A stretch of 64,000 nt of DNA from positions 1 through 64,000 of the forward strand of contig NZ_QOVM01000003.1 in assembly GCF_004104375.1 (NCBI RefSeq). The letters run 5' to 3'. The notes beneath the pieces are model-generated. The model saw only the letters and a program-made list of their open reading frames with translations, searched no databases and was not told the DNA's origin. Both the position numbers and the translations under genes were made by a program. Of this stretch, positions 52,517 to 61,798 are shown one piece after another. The first letter of the stretch is position 1; each line of letters opens with the position of its first letter. Source of the DNA: Leeuwenhoekiella aequorea (GTDB lineage Bacteria; Bacteroidota; Bacteroidia; Flavobacteriales; Flavobacteriaceae).

Positions 52517-52552
52517 TTTATTCCTGATTTTTTTCAAATCAAACTTTTAGAG

Positions 52553-52588
52553 AAAAGGCTCAACTTAACCAGTTGAGCCTTTTTTTTT
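52553..52588. terminator. Intrinsic terminator between 53-aa ORF and ung
   Basis: AAAAGGCTCAACT (52553-52565) pairs perfectly with AGTTGAGCCTTTT (52571-52583) around TAACC, followed by more T to 52588. It is strong for the plus strand and may also act on the convergent ung, whose stop overlaps its T run. Confidence 0.85.
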
Positions 52589-53253
52589 TACCATTCAATT
52601 GTCGATTTTCCTTTTTTAGACAAATAGGCGTTAGCTTTACTAAAATGTTTATTCCCGAACCAATGGCCGCGATTAGCACTCAAAGGAGAAGGATGACCAC
52701 TCTCTAAAATCAAATGTTTGTTTTCATCTATTTTTGTTGCTTTCTTTTTTGCATAACCACCCCACAATAAAAATACTACACCTTCTCTTCGCTGTGATAA
52801 AATAGAGATAACAGCATCTGTAAAAGTCTCCCATCCTTGTTTTTGATGAGATCCGGCTTGATGTGCACGTACTGTCAAAGTTGCATTCAGTAGAAGTACT
52901 CCTTGCTTTGCCCAGCGCTCGAGATTGCCACTATTAGGTATAGGATTGTTTAGGTCTGCAGCTATCTCTTTAAAAATGTTTACCAGCGAGGGCGGCACTC
53001 CAATTCCTTCAGGAACTGAAAAGCACAAACCGTGCGCTTGACCAACTCCGTGATAGGGATCTTGACCCAAGATTACTACTTTAACATCATCAAATGGACA
53101 AAGGTCAAAAGCTTTAAAAATTGCTGCTCCTTTGGGATAGCAACTATGTGTCGTATATTCTTCTTTTACAAATGTTATTAAGGATTTAAAATAAGGTTTA
53201 TCAAATTCAGGTTCTAATATAGCTTTCCAGCTGGGATGTATGTCAACGTTCAT
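52588..53253 (-). CDS. ung: Uracil-DNA glycosylase
   Basis: This 221-residue family 1 UDG removes uracil from DNA in base excision repair. The water-activating motif is GQDPYHG (63-69) with Asp65, and the Leu-loop motif HPSPLSANRG is near the C terminus. LLLNATLTV and VFLLWG blocks are also characteristic. It is a single gene on the minus strand, divergent from mutS2. Confidence 0.96.
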   Translation of the reverse strand: MNVDIHPSWKAILEPEFDKPYFKSLITFVKEEYTTHSCYPKGAAIFKAFDLCPFDDVKVVILGQDPYHGVGQAHGLCFSVPEGIGVPPSLVNIFKEIAADLNNPIPNSGNLERWAKQGVLLLNATLTVRAHQAGSHQKQGWETFTDAVISILSQRREGVVFLLWGGYAKKKATKIDENKHLILESGHPSPLSANRGHWFGNKHFSKANAYLSKKGKSTIEW

Positions 53254-53393
53254 GAATATCTTAAATTTGTATAGCTCATTCTGTAATTATTGATCACAGA
53301 AACAGACTCAATCAGTATTGAAATTACTTATTAAATTTCAGTATAAAAATAAAAAAAACTTAAGTTATCTCCCGCCTTAAAAGGGGCATTACT

Positions 53394-55568
53394 ATGATAA
53401 AGATTCATCCTAAAACACTTGCTGATTTAGAATTTCATACGGTTTGTGCTCAAGTAAGCGCATTGTGTATTACAGATAAAGGGAAAGTAAAGGCCCTTAA
53501 ACTTACGCCGCAACGCAGTTTTAAAAAAACCTTATTTGCTTTAAATCAAACGCAAGAATATATAAGCTCAGACACACACGAGACACCCATTCCTAACCAC
53601 GGTTTTGATGCGCTTGATCACGAACTTAAAATGTTAGGCATAGAAGATACTACCCTAGAGGTAGGAAGCTTTAGAAGAATTGGTAGTTTGTCTGAAACTG
53701 CTAATACACATATAAAGTATTTTAGAAAATTTCAATCTTATTATCCGTCGCTTCACAAAACAATTGATGATACGGAGTACACATCGGCATTGACCGATGA
53801 GATAAATACCATTGTAGATCGTTTTGGAGAAATTAAAGATGACGCTTCTCCTTTGTTATTAAATACAAGAAGAGCAATAAATGTCGTAAAAGGTAAAATT
53901 AATAGTAGCTTTTCTTCGGCACTATCTCAATATGCATCATACGGATACCTTGATGAAATAAGAGAATCTATAGTAGATAATGTGCGCGTACTTGCCGTTA
54001 GTGCTATGCACAGGCGCAAAGTAAAAGGCTCCATTTTAGGTAATTCTAAAACCGGGAGCATTGTTTATATTCAACCCGAAGCTACACAAAATCATCAACG
54101 CGAACTTAATAATCTTCAGTATGATGAGCAGGAAGAGGTCAAGCGCATTTTAAAAGGTTTAACAGATTTTGTAAGACCATTTAGCCCCTTATTAGATGAT
54201 TATCAAAACCTTTTAAGTACAATCGATGTAATTTCAGCAAAGGCAAAATATGCTAAAAAATTAGATGCTGTCCTACCAAAAATTACTCAGGATCGAGAGT
54301 TACAGATTAAAGATGCTTATCACCCGTTGTTATTTTTAAATAACAAAAAACGAGGAGAAAAAACCTTTCCGCAGGATATAACATTAGATGAGCAAAATAG
54401 AATTATTGTTATAAGTGGTCCTAATGCGGGTGGTAAAAGCATTACTTTAAAAACGGTAGGTTTACTACAAGTGATGCTTCAAAGTGGGTTGCTTATACCT
54501 GTGCATGAATATTCTAGATTTTGCTTGTTTGATAAAATATTGACTGATATCGGAGACAATCAAAGTATAGAAAATCACTTAAGTACCTACAGTTACCGAT
54601 TGAAAAACATGAATTATTTTCTTCGGAAATGTGATGAAAATACACTCTTTCTAATTGATGAATTTGGTACAGGTAGTGACCCCGAATTAGGTGGTGCCCT
54701 TGCGGAAACCTTCTTAGAAGTTTTTTATGAGCGCGGTAGTTATGGGATTATTACAACGCATTATGCAAATTTAAAAATGATGGCTAATGAGACTGAAGCT
54801 ATTACCAATGCTAATATGCTTTTTGATTCTCGTACCTTAGAACCACTATATAAACTACACGTAGGTGAAGCTGGTAGTTCATTCACATTTGAAGTGGCAC
54901 AGAAAAACGGAATTCCGTATTCCCTGATAAACCGATCAAAGAAAAAAGTGGAACGCGGCAAAATTCGGTTTGATAAGAGTATTGCAGATCTTCAAAAAGA
55001 ACGTAGTAAACTGGCAAAAACCACTACCTCATTAAAGTCTAAGGAGCAAGAAGCTGCTAAGGAGAAACAAGAGCTTTCTAAAATTAATACTAAGATACAA
55101 GAGAAGTTAGAGAGTTACCAAGAGTTATATGACAGTAATCAGCGTCTCATTTATTTAGGGCAAAAGCTAGATGATATAAGCGATAAATTCTATACTAATA
55201 AGAATAAAAAATCTATGCTCGACGAATTATTCAAAGTGGTGCAAATAGAAAATTCGAAGCGTGCTAAACAAAGTGTAAAAGAAAAACGCGCTCAGAAAGC
55301 ACGAGAAACTCGTATTAAACAAGAGGCTGAGAAAAAGGTTGAAGTTATACGAGAAAAAAAGAAAGAGCTTAAACAAAAAGAAGTTCAGCTAGAGAAAGAA
55401 AAGCCTAAAGTAACTTTAAAAATAGGTGATCGGGTACGTTTACCAGATGGTCGAGCGGTAGGTACAATTCATAATATTGAAAAAGGAAAAGCAATCGTGG
55501 ATTACGGGATGTTTACAACTAATGTAGATGTAGAAACCCTTGAACTCGTGCAACGCGTAAAACAATAG
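53394..55568 (+). CDS. mutS2: MutS2-family ATPase without Smr nuclease domain
   Basis: This 724-residue protein has the MutS core and ABC-type ATPase with Walker A GPNAGGKSI, signature region LSTYSYRLKN and Walker B FLIDEFGTGSDPELGGA. A long charged coiled coil (about 515-675) and a small SH3-like domain (GDRVRLPDGRAVGTIHNIEKG) follow. The protein stops there: the C-terminal Smr endonuclease domain of classical MutS2 is missing. The next gene starts at the base after the stop, so a frameshift loss is unlikely. It may act in recombination control or ribosome rescue without its own nuclease. Confidence 0.88.
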   Translation: MIKIHPKTLADLEFHTVCAQVSALCITDKGKVKALKLTPQRSFKKTLFALNQTQEYISSDTHETPIPNHGFDALDHELKMLGIEDTTLEVGSFRRIGSLSETANTHIKYFRKFQSYYPSLHKTIDDTEYTSALTDEINTIVDRFGEIKDDASPLLLNTRRAINVVKGKINSSFSSALSQYASYGYLDEIRESIVDNVRVLAVSAMHRRKVKGSILGNSKTGSIVYIQPEATQNHQRELNNLQYDEQEEVKRILKGLTDFVRPFSPLLDDYQNLLSTIDVISAKAKYAKKLDAVLPKITQDRELQIKDAYHPLLFLNNKKRGEKTFPQDITLDEQNRIIVISGPNAGGKSITLKTVGLLQVMLQSGLLIPVHEYSRFCLFDKILTDIGDNQSIENHLSTYSYRLKNMNYFLRKCDENTLFLIDEFGTGSDPELGGALAETFLEVFYERGSYGIITTHYANLKMMANETEAITNANMLFDSRTLEPLYKLHVGEAGSSFTFEVAQKNGIPYSLINRSKKKVERGKIRFDKSIADLQKERSKLAKTTTSLKSKEQEAAKEKQELSKINTKIQEKLESYQELYDSNQRLIYLGQKLDDISDKFYTNKNKKSMLDELFKVVQIENSKRAKQSVKEKRAQKARETRIKQEAEKKVEVIREKKKELKQKEVQLEKEKPKVTLKIGDRVRLPDGRAVGTIHNIEKGKAIVDYGMFTTNVDVETLELVQRVKQ

Positions 55569-55967
55569 ATGGAATCAAAAATTATATTATTTGATGGCGT
55601 TTGTAATCTCTGCAATGGAGCAATTAATTTTATTATAAAGCGTAATTCTAAAGCTACTTTAAAATTTGCCTCACTTCAATCTGATACCGGCAAACAGCTA
55701 CTCAAGGAGTATAACATAGATTCGCTTAAAACAGATTCTATAGTTTTGATAGATTCAAATAAAGCCTTTTTAAAATCTGATGCTGCACTACATATTGCCA
55801 AAGACCTGGATGACGCTTATCCCCTGTTCTATAGTTTTATGATAATACCGGCTTTTATACGAAATTCTATTTATGATCTTATAGCCCGTAACCGCTATAA
55901 ATGGTTTGGGAAAAAAGAAAGTTGTATGATCCCTACTCCAGATCTCAAATCAAGGTTTCTAGATTAA
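55569..55967 (+). CDS. DCC-family thiol-disulfide oxidoreductase-like protein (DUF393)
   Basis: This 132-residue thioredoxin-like protein has the DCC motif FDGVCNLCNGAINF (Cys pair in DGVCNLC). It then has KFASLQSDTGKQLL and the C-terminal YKWFGKKESCMIPTP, with a further Cys. The ATG directly follows the mutS2 TAG, so the two are co-transcribed. A physiological partner is unknown. Confidence 0.88.
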   Translation: MESKIILFDGVCNLCNGAINFIIKRNSKATLKFASLQSDTGKQLLKEYNIDSLKTDSIVLIDSNKAFLKSDAALHIAKDLDDAYPLFYSFMIIPAFIRNSIYDLIARNRYKWFGKKESCMIPTPDLKSRFLD

Positions 55968-56080
55968 ATAATCCCAAATTTTGCAAATTTGTTACTAAAT
56001 TAAATACAACAAATAGTATACTATTAAAGAGGTTTGTAAATTATGTGTTGTTTCAAAAGTTAATCTGTAAACACTATTTT

Positions 56081-56743
56081 ATGAAACCAAAACTTATCCT
56101 TTTTGATGTAAATGAGACCTTACTTGATCTAAAACCACTAGCCAGACGTATCAATGCTTCTTTAAGCAGTGACCTTGCATTTGACCTTTGGTTTAGCTCA
56201 CTTTTACATTATTCACTTGTTGAGACAGTAACTGGCCATCACGAAGATTTTAGTAAAATTGCACAAGCAACATTTGAAATGACTGCAGCTAAGTTTAAAA
56301 AGGTAATTGCAGAAGATGAAATAAAAAGTATTCTGGGTATGATATCTAAGCTACAGCCACATCAGGATGTAGTTGAAGCTTTAACCATTTTAAAAAAAAG
56401 AGACTATATCTTGGTAGCTTTAACAAATGGGAATCCTCAAGTTGCAACTGATCAAATTAAAAATGCTGAGTTAACCTCATATTTTAAAGCGGTGTACAGT
56501 GTTGATGAAGCGCAGGCTTTTAAACCAAATCCCAATCCTTATTCTTATGTATTGGAAAAATTAAATGTAAAACCTGAAGAAACACTTATGGTTGCTGCTC
56601 ATGGCTGGGACATAACCGGTGCTCAGCGTAGAGGTCTACAGACTGCATTTATAGCGAGAGAGGGTAAATTTAAATACCCTTTAGCAGCTGATCCAGAATT
56701 TGATTGTAAAGATTTACTGGAGCTAGTTGAACGTTTGCCCTAA
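56081..56743 (+). CDS. HAD-superfamily hydrolase (haloacid dehalogenase type II-like)
   Basis: This 220-residue enzyme has motif I LFDVNETLLDLKPL (Asp9 as nucleophile), a cap helix region, motif II ALTNGNPQVA and C-terminal KPNPNPYSYV with VAAHGWDITGAQR. These fit the type II haloacid dehalogenase branch; the actual substrate may be a phosphorylated metabolite. The chosen start is ATG 56081; an open frame continues upstream to 55901, but that part overlaps the DCC gene and does not resemble HAD. Its 3' end overlaps the convergent lamin-tail gene by 21 nt. Confidence 0.82.
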   Translation: MKPKLILFDVNETLLDLKPLARRINASLSSDLAFDLWFSSLLHYSLVETVTGHHEDFSKIAQATFEMTAAKFKKVIAEDEIKSILGMISKLQPHQDVVEALTILKKRDYILVALTNGNPQVATDQIKNAELTSYFKAVYSVDEAQAFKPNPNPYSYVLEKLNVKPEETLMVAAHGWDITGAQRRGLQTAFIAREGKFKYPLAADPEFDCKDLLELVERLP

Positions 56744-57847
56744 GTTTATAGTGTCTATAGTACTTACAACACCGGCATTCCAAACAAAATCTGCATATTC
56801 ATTACCAATCCCCACTAATTGTAGCGAGAAGCCTTCTGCCATGGTTATTGTTTGATCAACTGGTAACTGCGTAGAAGTCATTCCCATTGCTGCACCTTGA
56901 GTAGCGGTAACAACTCCTTCATAGCTTAAAAATTGAATAACGGTACCCACAGGATTTACGAGTGCTATACCTTCTGCATCATTTTGCAACGGCACAGATA
57001 TCGTTAATGTGCCTAACCCAGCTTGTTGATCAGGGATACTGCCTGTAATGTTTGAAGAGTTAATTATAGTTCCGTTGGAGCCATTATAGTGTATAATAGA
57101 ATAGCCTGTAAGATCAACACCCGCAGATCCTGCTATTTCCACACGTTCATCTTCATCACCTCCTATATTATCGTAGTGTATTTCATTAATCCATAACTTA
57201 AGGTCATCATCAATAATTGTTAAGTTAAATACAGAATTTAATCCAATAGTAGGTGCTCCAGAACCACCACTAGCATTTGTAATAGTAAAAGTAATCAACT
57301 CATTACCTTCTACTAAAGCATCGTTAGTAAGATTAAAAATAGACGTAGCATTAAACACAGCCGTATTTTCAGGAATGGTTAATGTTTGAGATAAAGTCTC
57401 GTCTAAATCAGAATAATCAGATGCGGAAACTGTAACCGTAATCGGGGTTGTGAGTGAAGGATTTGTAATATTAAATTCAAGATCTATAGCTCCTGAATTT
57501 TCCCCAAATTCTGTAGATGTGACTGTGTAGGCTACTTCGGTAGGTTGTATAGAATTTTGTAAAAGATGTACATTCTCCCAGAAAACACCATTCCACACTT
57601 GAAGACCAAAGATAGAAGCATCAGGATCGCTTACGAATATCATGAGACCAGAGTCAGCTCCTTCAGCAGTGATAAGATCACGCTGCGCAACTGTAACTCT
57701 TGGTGGCATAAATCCTTTGTAAGTGCCATCTGAGGATTGGCTGCTTACTTCAAGCATAGCAGAATCACAAGGATCTGTAGTTCCTATTCCTACTTGGGCA
57801 TTGGCGATTAATGTTCCTGTAAAAAATAAAAATAATAGTCTTTTCAT
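56723..57847 (-). CDS. Secreted lamin-tail / Calx-beta-like domain protein
   Basis: This 374-residue exported protein has a signal peptide (1-17, ending NAQ). An N-terminal module contains VGIGTTDPCDSAMLEVSS, a typical Bacteroidota surface-protein opening. A Calx-beta-like domain (about 100-215, FGENSGAIDLEFNI and VEGNELITFTI) is followed by a lamin-tail domain (about 215-360, LWINEIHYDNIGGDEDERVEI and LTGYSIIHYNGS). No C-terminal type IX secretion sorting domain is evident. It is probably periplasmic or surface-located; the role is unknown. Confidence 0.78.
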   Translation of the reverse strand: MKRLLFLFFTGTLIANAQVGIGTTDPCDSAMLEVSSQSSDGTYKGFMPPRVTVAQRDLITAEGADSGLMIFVSDPDASIFGLQVWNGVFWENVHLLQNSIQPTEVAYTVTSTEFGENSGAIDLEFNITNPSLTTPITVTVSASDYSDLDETLSQTLTIPENTAVFNATSIFNLTNDALVEGNELITFTITNASGGSGAPTIGLNSVFNLTIIDDDLKLWINEIHYDNIGGDEDERVEIAGSAGVDLTGYSIIHYNGSNGTIINSSNITGSIPDQQAGLGTLTISVPLQNDAEGIALVNPVGTVIQFLSYEGVVTATQGAAMGMTSTQLPVDQTITMAEGFSLQLVGIGNEYADFVWNAGVVSTIDTINLGQTFN

Positions 57848-57908
57848 GCTTACTCATTTTTTGATTTAATGGGGTAAGTGAAGGCGTTGATATTAATCAA
57901 CACATAGA

Positions 57909-57923
57909 TTGAGGGACCCTCAA
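57909..57923. promoter_or_regulatory. Near-perfect palindrome upstream of the lamin-tail gene
   Basis: TTGAGGG and CCCTCAA are complementary around a single A (57909-57923). It lies 61 nt upstream of the lamin-tail start, between it and the symporter stop. There is no T tract, so a protein-binding site is more likely than a terminator. It is uncertain. Confidence 0.3.
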
Positions 57924-57988
57924 AATATAACTATTATTTTAAATAAAAAACGTAATACTCTATAAATTAATCATTTACAAGTAATTTT

Positions 57989-59434
57989 TTATTCTTCGAC
58001 ATCAAATGCCTCGTCAGGATGTTTGTTAGGATTATAATTAAAAAGCCCTTCTCCTTTTGCGATCACCGAAGAAACTGTAGCATCTCCTGTAACATTTACT
58101 ACAGTACGACACATATCTAAAATACGGTCTACAGGGAAGATAATTCCAATCCAGGCAGGATTTAAACCTACCGATTCTAAAACTATTATAAGCATTACCA
58201 GACCAGCACTTGGTACCGCAGCAGAACCTATAGAGGCAAGTGTAGCCGTAAGAACTATGGTTAATTGCTGCGCTATTGTAAGATCTATCATATGCAACTG
58301 AGCTAAAAATACCACAGCTACCGCCTGATACAAGCAAGTACCATCCATATTTACGGTCGCCCCTATAGGTAACACAAAGCTTGTAACCTTTTTATCTACA
58401 CCAAGATTATCCTCAACACACTCCATAGTTACTGGTAGAGTTGCAGCACTACTAGAAGTTGAAAAAGCCAATGTTTGTGCAGGACCCATAGCTTTAAAAA
58501 ACCCGAAGTAAGACACCTTCCTTACAAATATTTTAAAAATGATAGGATAAATTACAAATATCATTAGCGCTAGACCCAGTACGACGGTTAAAGAATACCA
58601 ACTCAATCCTTTAAATATCTCGACAACCTTGCTAATATCATTTCCGGCCATCTGGCTCACAACACCTGCCAGCAATGCAAATACAAAAAACGGTGCAGCT
58701 TGCATAGTAAGGTCAACCATTTTTAAGAAGATTTCCATAATACCGTCTACCGCACGTGTTACCGGAGCAGATTTTTTGGGATCTATAAATAGCATACTTA
58801 TACCGAAGAACAAACCAAAAAATATTACTTGTAACATCAGTCCGTTATCTGCTAAAGAAGCAAAGAAATTATCGGGTACAATATCTACTAATGGTTGAAG
58901 AGGCCCCGCATCTTTTGCTGCATTAGCAGTCTCCATCTTATCACTTACCGAAGCATCTTTTAACTCACTACGGGATAAATCAGATATCTCTCTGGCGCGC
59001 TCCATAAACTCAGGATCCTGGAGATAATTTATTCCGTCTTTAATTTTATACCCTTCATCAGCCGCCCATATTTCATAACTAATACGGTTATCTATACGAC
59101 TTTGATCATCAACTAACTTTCCGGGCTGTATTACATTTACCAGAAGTAAACCCATACTCACAGCCAGTACTGTAGTTAACAAGTAAGCTAACAAGGTTTT
59201 ACCTCCCATTCTTCCTAAACTGGCAGGATCACCAAGATTTGCAACTCCACTTATTATAGAAAAAAGCACTAATGGCACTGCAATTAGCTTCAGAAGATTT
59301 ATAAATATTTTTCCAAAGGGTGCGATCCAGTCAATTGTAAATTGGCTCCATCCCATTTGGCTTGAAATTAAGGCCCATAAAATACCAAGTACGAGACCTA
59401 TAATAATCTTCCAATGCAATGCTAGTTTTTTCAT
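57989..59434 (-). CDS. Dicarboxylate/amino acid:cation symporter (DAACS family)
   Basis: This 481-residue transporter uses a sodium or proton gradient to import glutamate, aspartate or C4-dicarboxylates. The signature is FSTSSSAATLPVTMEC in hairpin 1 and NMDGTCLYQAVAVVFLAQ in helix 7, with SAAVPSAGLVMLIIVLE in hairpin 2. The chosen start is ATG 59434 (MKKLALHWKI); a further ATG at 59476 adds 14 residues unlike the family. A hydrophilic insert of about 75 residues, from KLVDDQSRIDNRISYE to DAGPLQ, lies between two N-terminal helices and is longer than usual. Confidence 0.9.
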   Translation of the reverse strand: MKKLALHWKIIIGLVLGILWALISSQMGWSQFTIDWIAPFGKIFINLLKLIAVPLVLFSIISGVANLGDPASLGRMGGKTLLAYLLTTVLAVSMGLLLVNVIQPGKLVDDQSRIDNRISYEIWAADEGYKIKDGINYLQDPEFMERAREISDLSRSELKDASVSDKMETANAAKDAGPLQPLVDIVPDNFFASLADNGLMLQVIFFGLFFGISMLFIDPKKSAPVTRAVDGIMEIFLKMVDLTMQAAPFFVFALLAGVVSQMAGNDISKVVEIFKGLSWYSLTVVLGLALMIFVIYPIIFKIFVRKVSYFGFFKAMGPAQTLAFSTSSSAATLPVTMECVEDNLGVDKKVTSFVLPIGATVNMDGTCLYQAVAVVFLAQLHMIDLTIAQQLTIVLTATLASIGSAAVPSAGLVMLIIVLESVGLNPAWIGIIFPVDRILDMCRTVVNVTGDATVSSVIAKGEGLFNYNPNKHPDEAFDVEE

Positions 59435-59610
59435 AAAATAATAGAGGTGTTTTTCCTTATTGCGAAAGATAAACAAAATCCTTATTTAGAATAAGCCCGC
59501 AACGACTTTTGATGCCGTATTGTTAGTAAAAAGCTAAAATTGTAGAGAAAAAAATAAGCCCGCAAATAGGATTTGTATTGGAGAGTCTTAAAAAATAGAA
59601 TAAACCAAAA

Positions 59611-59640
59611 AAAACGCCACACGAAAGTGTGCAGCGTTTT
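59611..59640 (-). terminator. Intrinsic terminator after aroC
   Basis: AAAACGC-CACAC (59611-59622) pairs with GTGTG-(CA)-GCGTTTT (59627-59640) around GAAA, with a CA bulge. On the minus strand eight T follow. Confidence 0.75.
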
Positions 59641-59660
59641 GTAAATAGTATAGTACTATA

Positions 59661-60725
59661 TTAAATTTTTGATGCTTTATTTATAAGGAAAAAATCTGCT
59701 AATACTAGAGCAGCCATTGCCTCAACGATAGGTACGGCACGGGGCACAACACAAGGATCATGACGTCCTTTACCTTGCATTTCTGCAGCGTTTCCTTCTT
59801 TATCGATAGTAGGTTGATTTTGCATTATGGTAGCTACAGGTTTAAATGCAACTCTAAAATAGATATCCATCCCATTACTAATTCCTCCTTGAATACCGCC
59901 ACTAAGATTAGTAGTCGTACTGCCATCTGCATTAAAGAGATCGTTATGCTCACTTCCTTTCATTGAAGCTCCATGGAAACCACTACCATACTCAAAACCT
60001 TTTACAGCGTTAATAGAAAGCATCGCTTTCCCTAATTCAGCATGAAGTTTATCAAATACAGGTTCACCTAGGCCTACAGGTACATTTTGAATCACACACA
60101 TAACTGTGCCTCCTATAGTGTCACCTGCTTTGCGTATTTCTTTAATTCTGTTAATCATTTTTGTAGCAAAAGCCTGATCTGGACAGCGCACATCATTAGA
60201 TTCTATCTGTGAAAAATCAAGTTCCTGATAGGGTGTAGTCATATGGATTTCTCCGACCGAATCTACAAATGCATTAATTTTAATACCTTTTAAAACCTGT
60301 TTAGCTATCGCTCCAGCAGCTACCCGGCTTGCTGTTTCTCGTGCGGAAGATCGTCCTCCTCCTCTGTAATCGCGCACACCGTATTTTTTATCATAGGTAT
60401 AATCTGCGTGAGAGGGACGATAAGTATCCTTTATATGACTGTAGTCGTGAGACTTTTGATTTGTATTTATAATATTAAATCCTATTGGAGTACCCGTGGT
60501 TTTTCCTTCAAATATTCCAGAAAAAAACTGAACACTATCCGGCTCTTTACGCTGGGTAACAATTTTTGATTGTCCCGGCTTGCGACGTTCCATATCATGG
60601 TGTACAGCATCTAAATCTAATTCGATCCCTGCAGGACAACCGTCTATAATGCCTCCTATAGCTTCTCCATGTGATTCCCCAAATGTCGTTAGCGTAAATA
60701 GTTTACCAAATGTATTCCCAGCCAT
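59661..60725 (-). CDS. aroC: Chorismate synthase
   Basis: This 354-residue FMN-dependent enzyme makes chorismate from EPSP, the last step of the shikimate pathway. It shows [20 protein letters not shown] at the N terminus, [39 protein letters not shown], and GSEHNDLF near the C-terminal half. Length and all motifs are normal. It is a single gene with its own terminator. Confidence 0.97.
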   Translation of the reverse strand: MAGNTFGKLFTLTTFGESHGEAIGGIIDGCPAGIELDLDAVHHDMERRKPGQSKIVTQRKEPDSVQFFSGIFEGKTTGTPIGFNIINTNQKSHDYSHIKDTYRPSHADYTYDKKYGVRDYRGGGRSSARETASRVAAGAIAKQVLKGIKINAFVDSVGEIHMTTPYQELDFSQIESNDVRCPDQAFATKMINRIKEIRKAGDTIGGTVMCVIQNVPVGLGEPVFDKLHAELGKAMLSINAVKGFEYGSGFHGASMKGSEHNDLFNADGSTTTNLSGGIQGGISNGMDIYFRVAFKPVATIMQNQPTIDKEGNAAEMQGKGRHDPCVVPRAVPIVEAMAALVLADFFLINKASKI

Positions 60726-60883
60726 ATCAAAAGTTTAATTAGCGAAATTAAAATGTTTTAGTTAAAAAATCGCGTGATAAAGCATCTAATTAACCTGCTA
60801 AAATCGATTTATAAAAAATAATTTAATATTCAGATAAAGGTGTAGTAACACCTGTGGCTTTTATTTGTTTAAAATAATAGTAT

Positions 60884-61708
60884 TTGAAACGTAACGTAGA
60901 ACTTGTTATCCTTTCTGATGTTCATTTAGGCACTTACGGCGCTCAGGCAAAAGAACTCGTAAATTACCTGCAAAGCATAAAGCCCAAAACTCTGGTGCTC
61001 AATGGTGATATTATTGATATCTGGCAATTTAGAAAGCGATATTTTCCTAAATCTCACCTGCAGGTTATTAAAAAAATTATTTCGCTTGCCGCGAAGGGAA
61101 CTCAAGTGTATTACATTACAGGGAACCACGATGAAAAACTGCGTAAGTTCAGTCCGGTAGAATTCGGTAATATTTCTGTAATTGATAAACTGGTATTGAA
61201 TCTCGATGGAAAAAAAGCGTGGATTTTTCACGGTGATGTGTTTGACGCTTCAATACAGCATACTAAATGGATTGCCAAGTTAGGCGGTTGGGGTTATGAC
61301 TTTCTAATTGTGCTTAATAGTTTTATAAATTGGTGTCTCGTAAGCCTTGGAAGACCCAAATATTCCCTTTCAAAGAAAATAAAAAACAGCGTAAAAAAAG
61401 CAGTAAGTTTTGTAACCGATTTTGAAGAAACTGCAGCCGAACTCGCTATAGAAAATAAATTTGAATATGTAATCTGCGGCCATATTCATCAACCACAAAT
61501 GCGTAAGGTTATAAATACAATAGGTAGTTGTTTGTACCTCAACAGCGGGGATTGGATTGAAAATCTAACTGCTCTGGAATATCACGATAAAACCTGGTCA
61601 CTCATGGAGTATGAAAAGCAAAATCTACCCATATCACAAGATGATGATTCTGTAAATACCGAAATAGATCCTGTTGCTTTATTGGCTTCGATTAAAATAT
61701 TTAATTAA
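60884..61708 (+). CDS. UDP-2,3-diacylglucosamine diphosphatase-like metallophosphoesterase
   Basis: This 274-residue calcineurin-like phosphoesterase resembles LpxH/YbbF, which cleaves UDP-2,3-diacylglucosamine in lipid A synthesis at the inner membrane. Metal-binding motifs are LSDVHLG, NGDIIDIW, TGNHDE, FHGDVFD and GHIHQPQ in order. It starts with TTG at 60884. A broader phosphoesterase role is possible, since Bacteroidota carry several related genes. It is followed by a convergent helicase gene. Confidence 0.82.
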   Translation: MKRNVELVILSDVHLGTYGAQAKELVNYLQSIKPKTLVLNGDIIDIWQFRKRYFPKSHLQVIKKIISLAAKGTQVYYITGNHDEKLRKFSPVEFGNISVIDKLVLNLDGKKAWIFHGDVFDASIQHTKWIAKLGGWGYDFLIVLNSFINWCLVSLGRPKYSLSKKIKNSVKKAVSFVTDFEETAAELAIENKFEYVICGHIHQPQMRKVINTIGSCLYLNSGDWIENLTALEYHDKTWSLMEYEKQNLPISQDDDSVNTEIDPVALLASIKIFN

Positions 61709-61798
61709 AAAATCCCAAAACCTAGAGGTATGGAATTTTTAAAATTGTTTGTTCTTATATAAGATACTAAAATCCTTAAAGGGTTGCGTACAACTTCA

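Noticed and set aside
55901-56080. 60-residue N-terminal extension of the HAD hydrolase
   Set aside because: The stretch overlaps the end of the DCC gene in another frame and does not resemble HAD; the family start is ATG 56081.
58038-58337. 99-residue minus-strand frame within the DAACS gene
   Set aside because: It lies in another frame of a well-conserved transporter; composition (many Cys, Ser, Tyr, Arg) is typical of out-of-frame translation.
60926-61231. 101-residue minus-strand frame opposite the LpxH-like gene
   Set aside because: It is antisense to the metallophosphoesterase, whose motifs are all present; no start context or family support.
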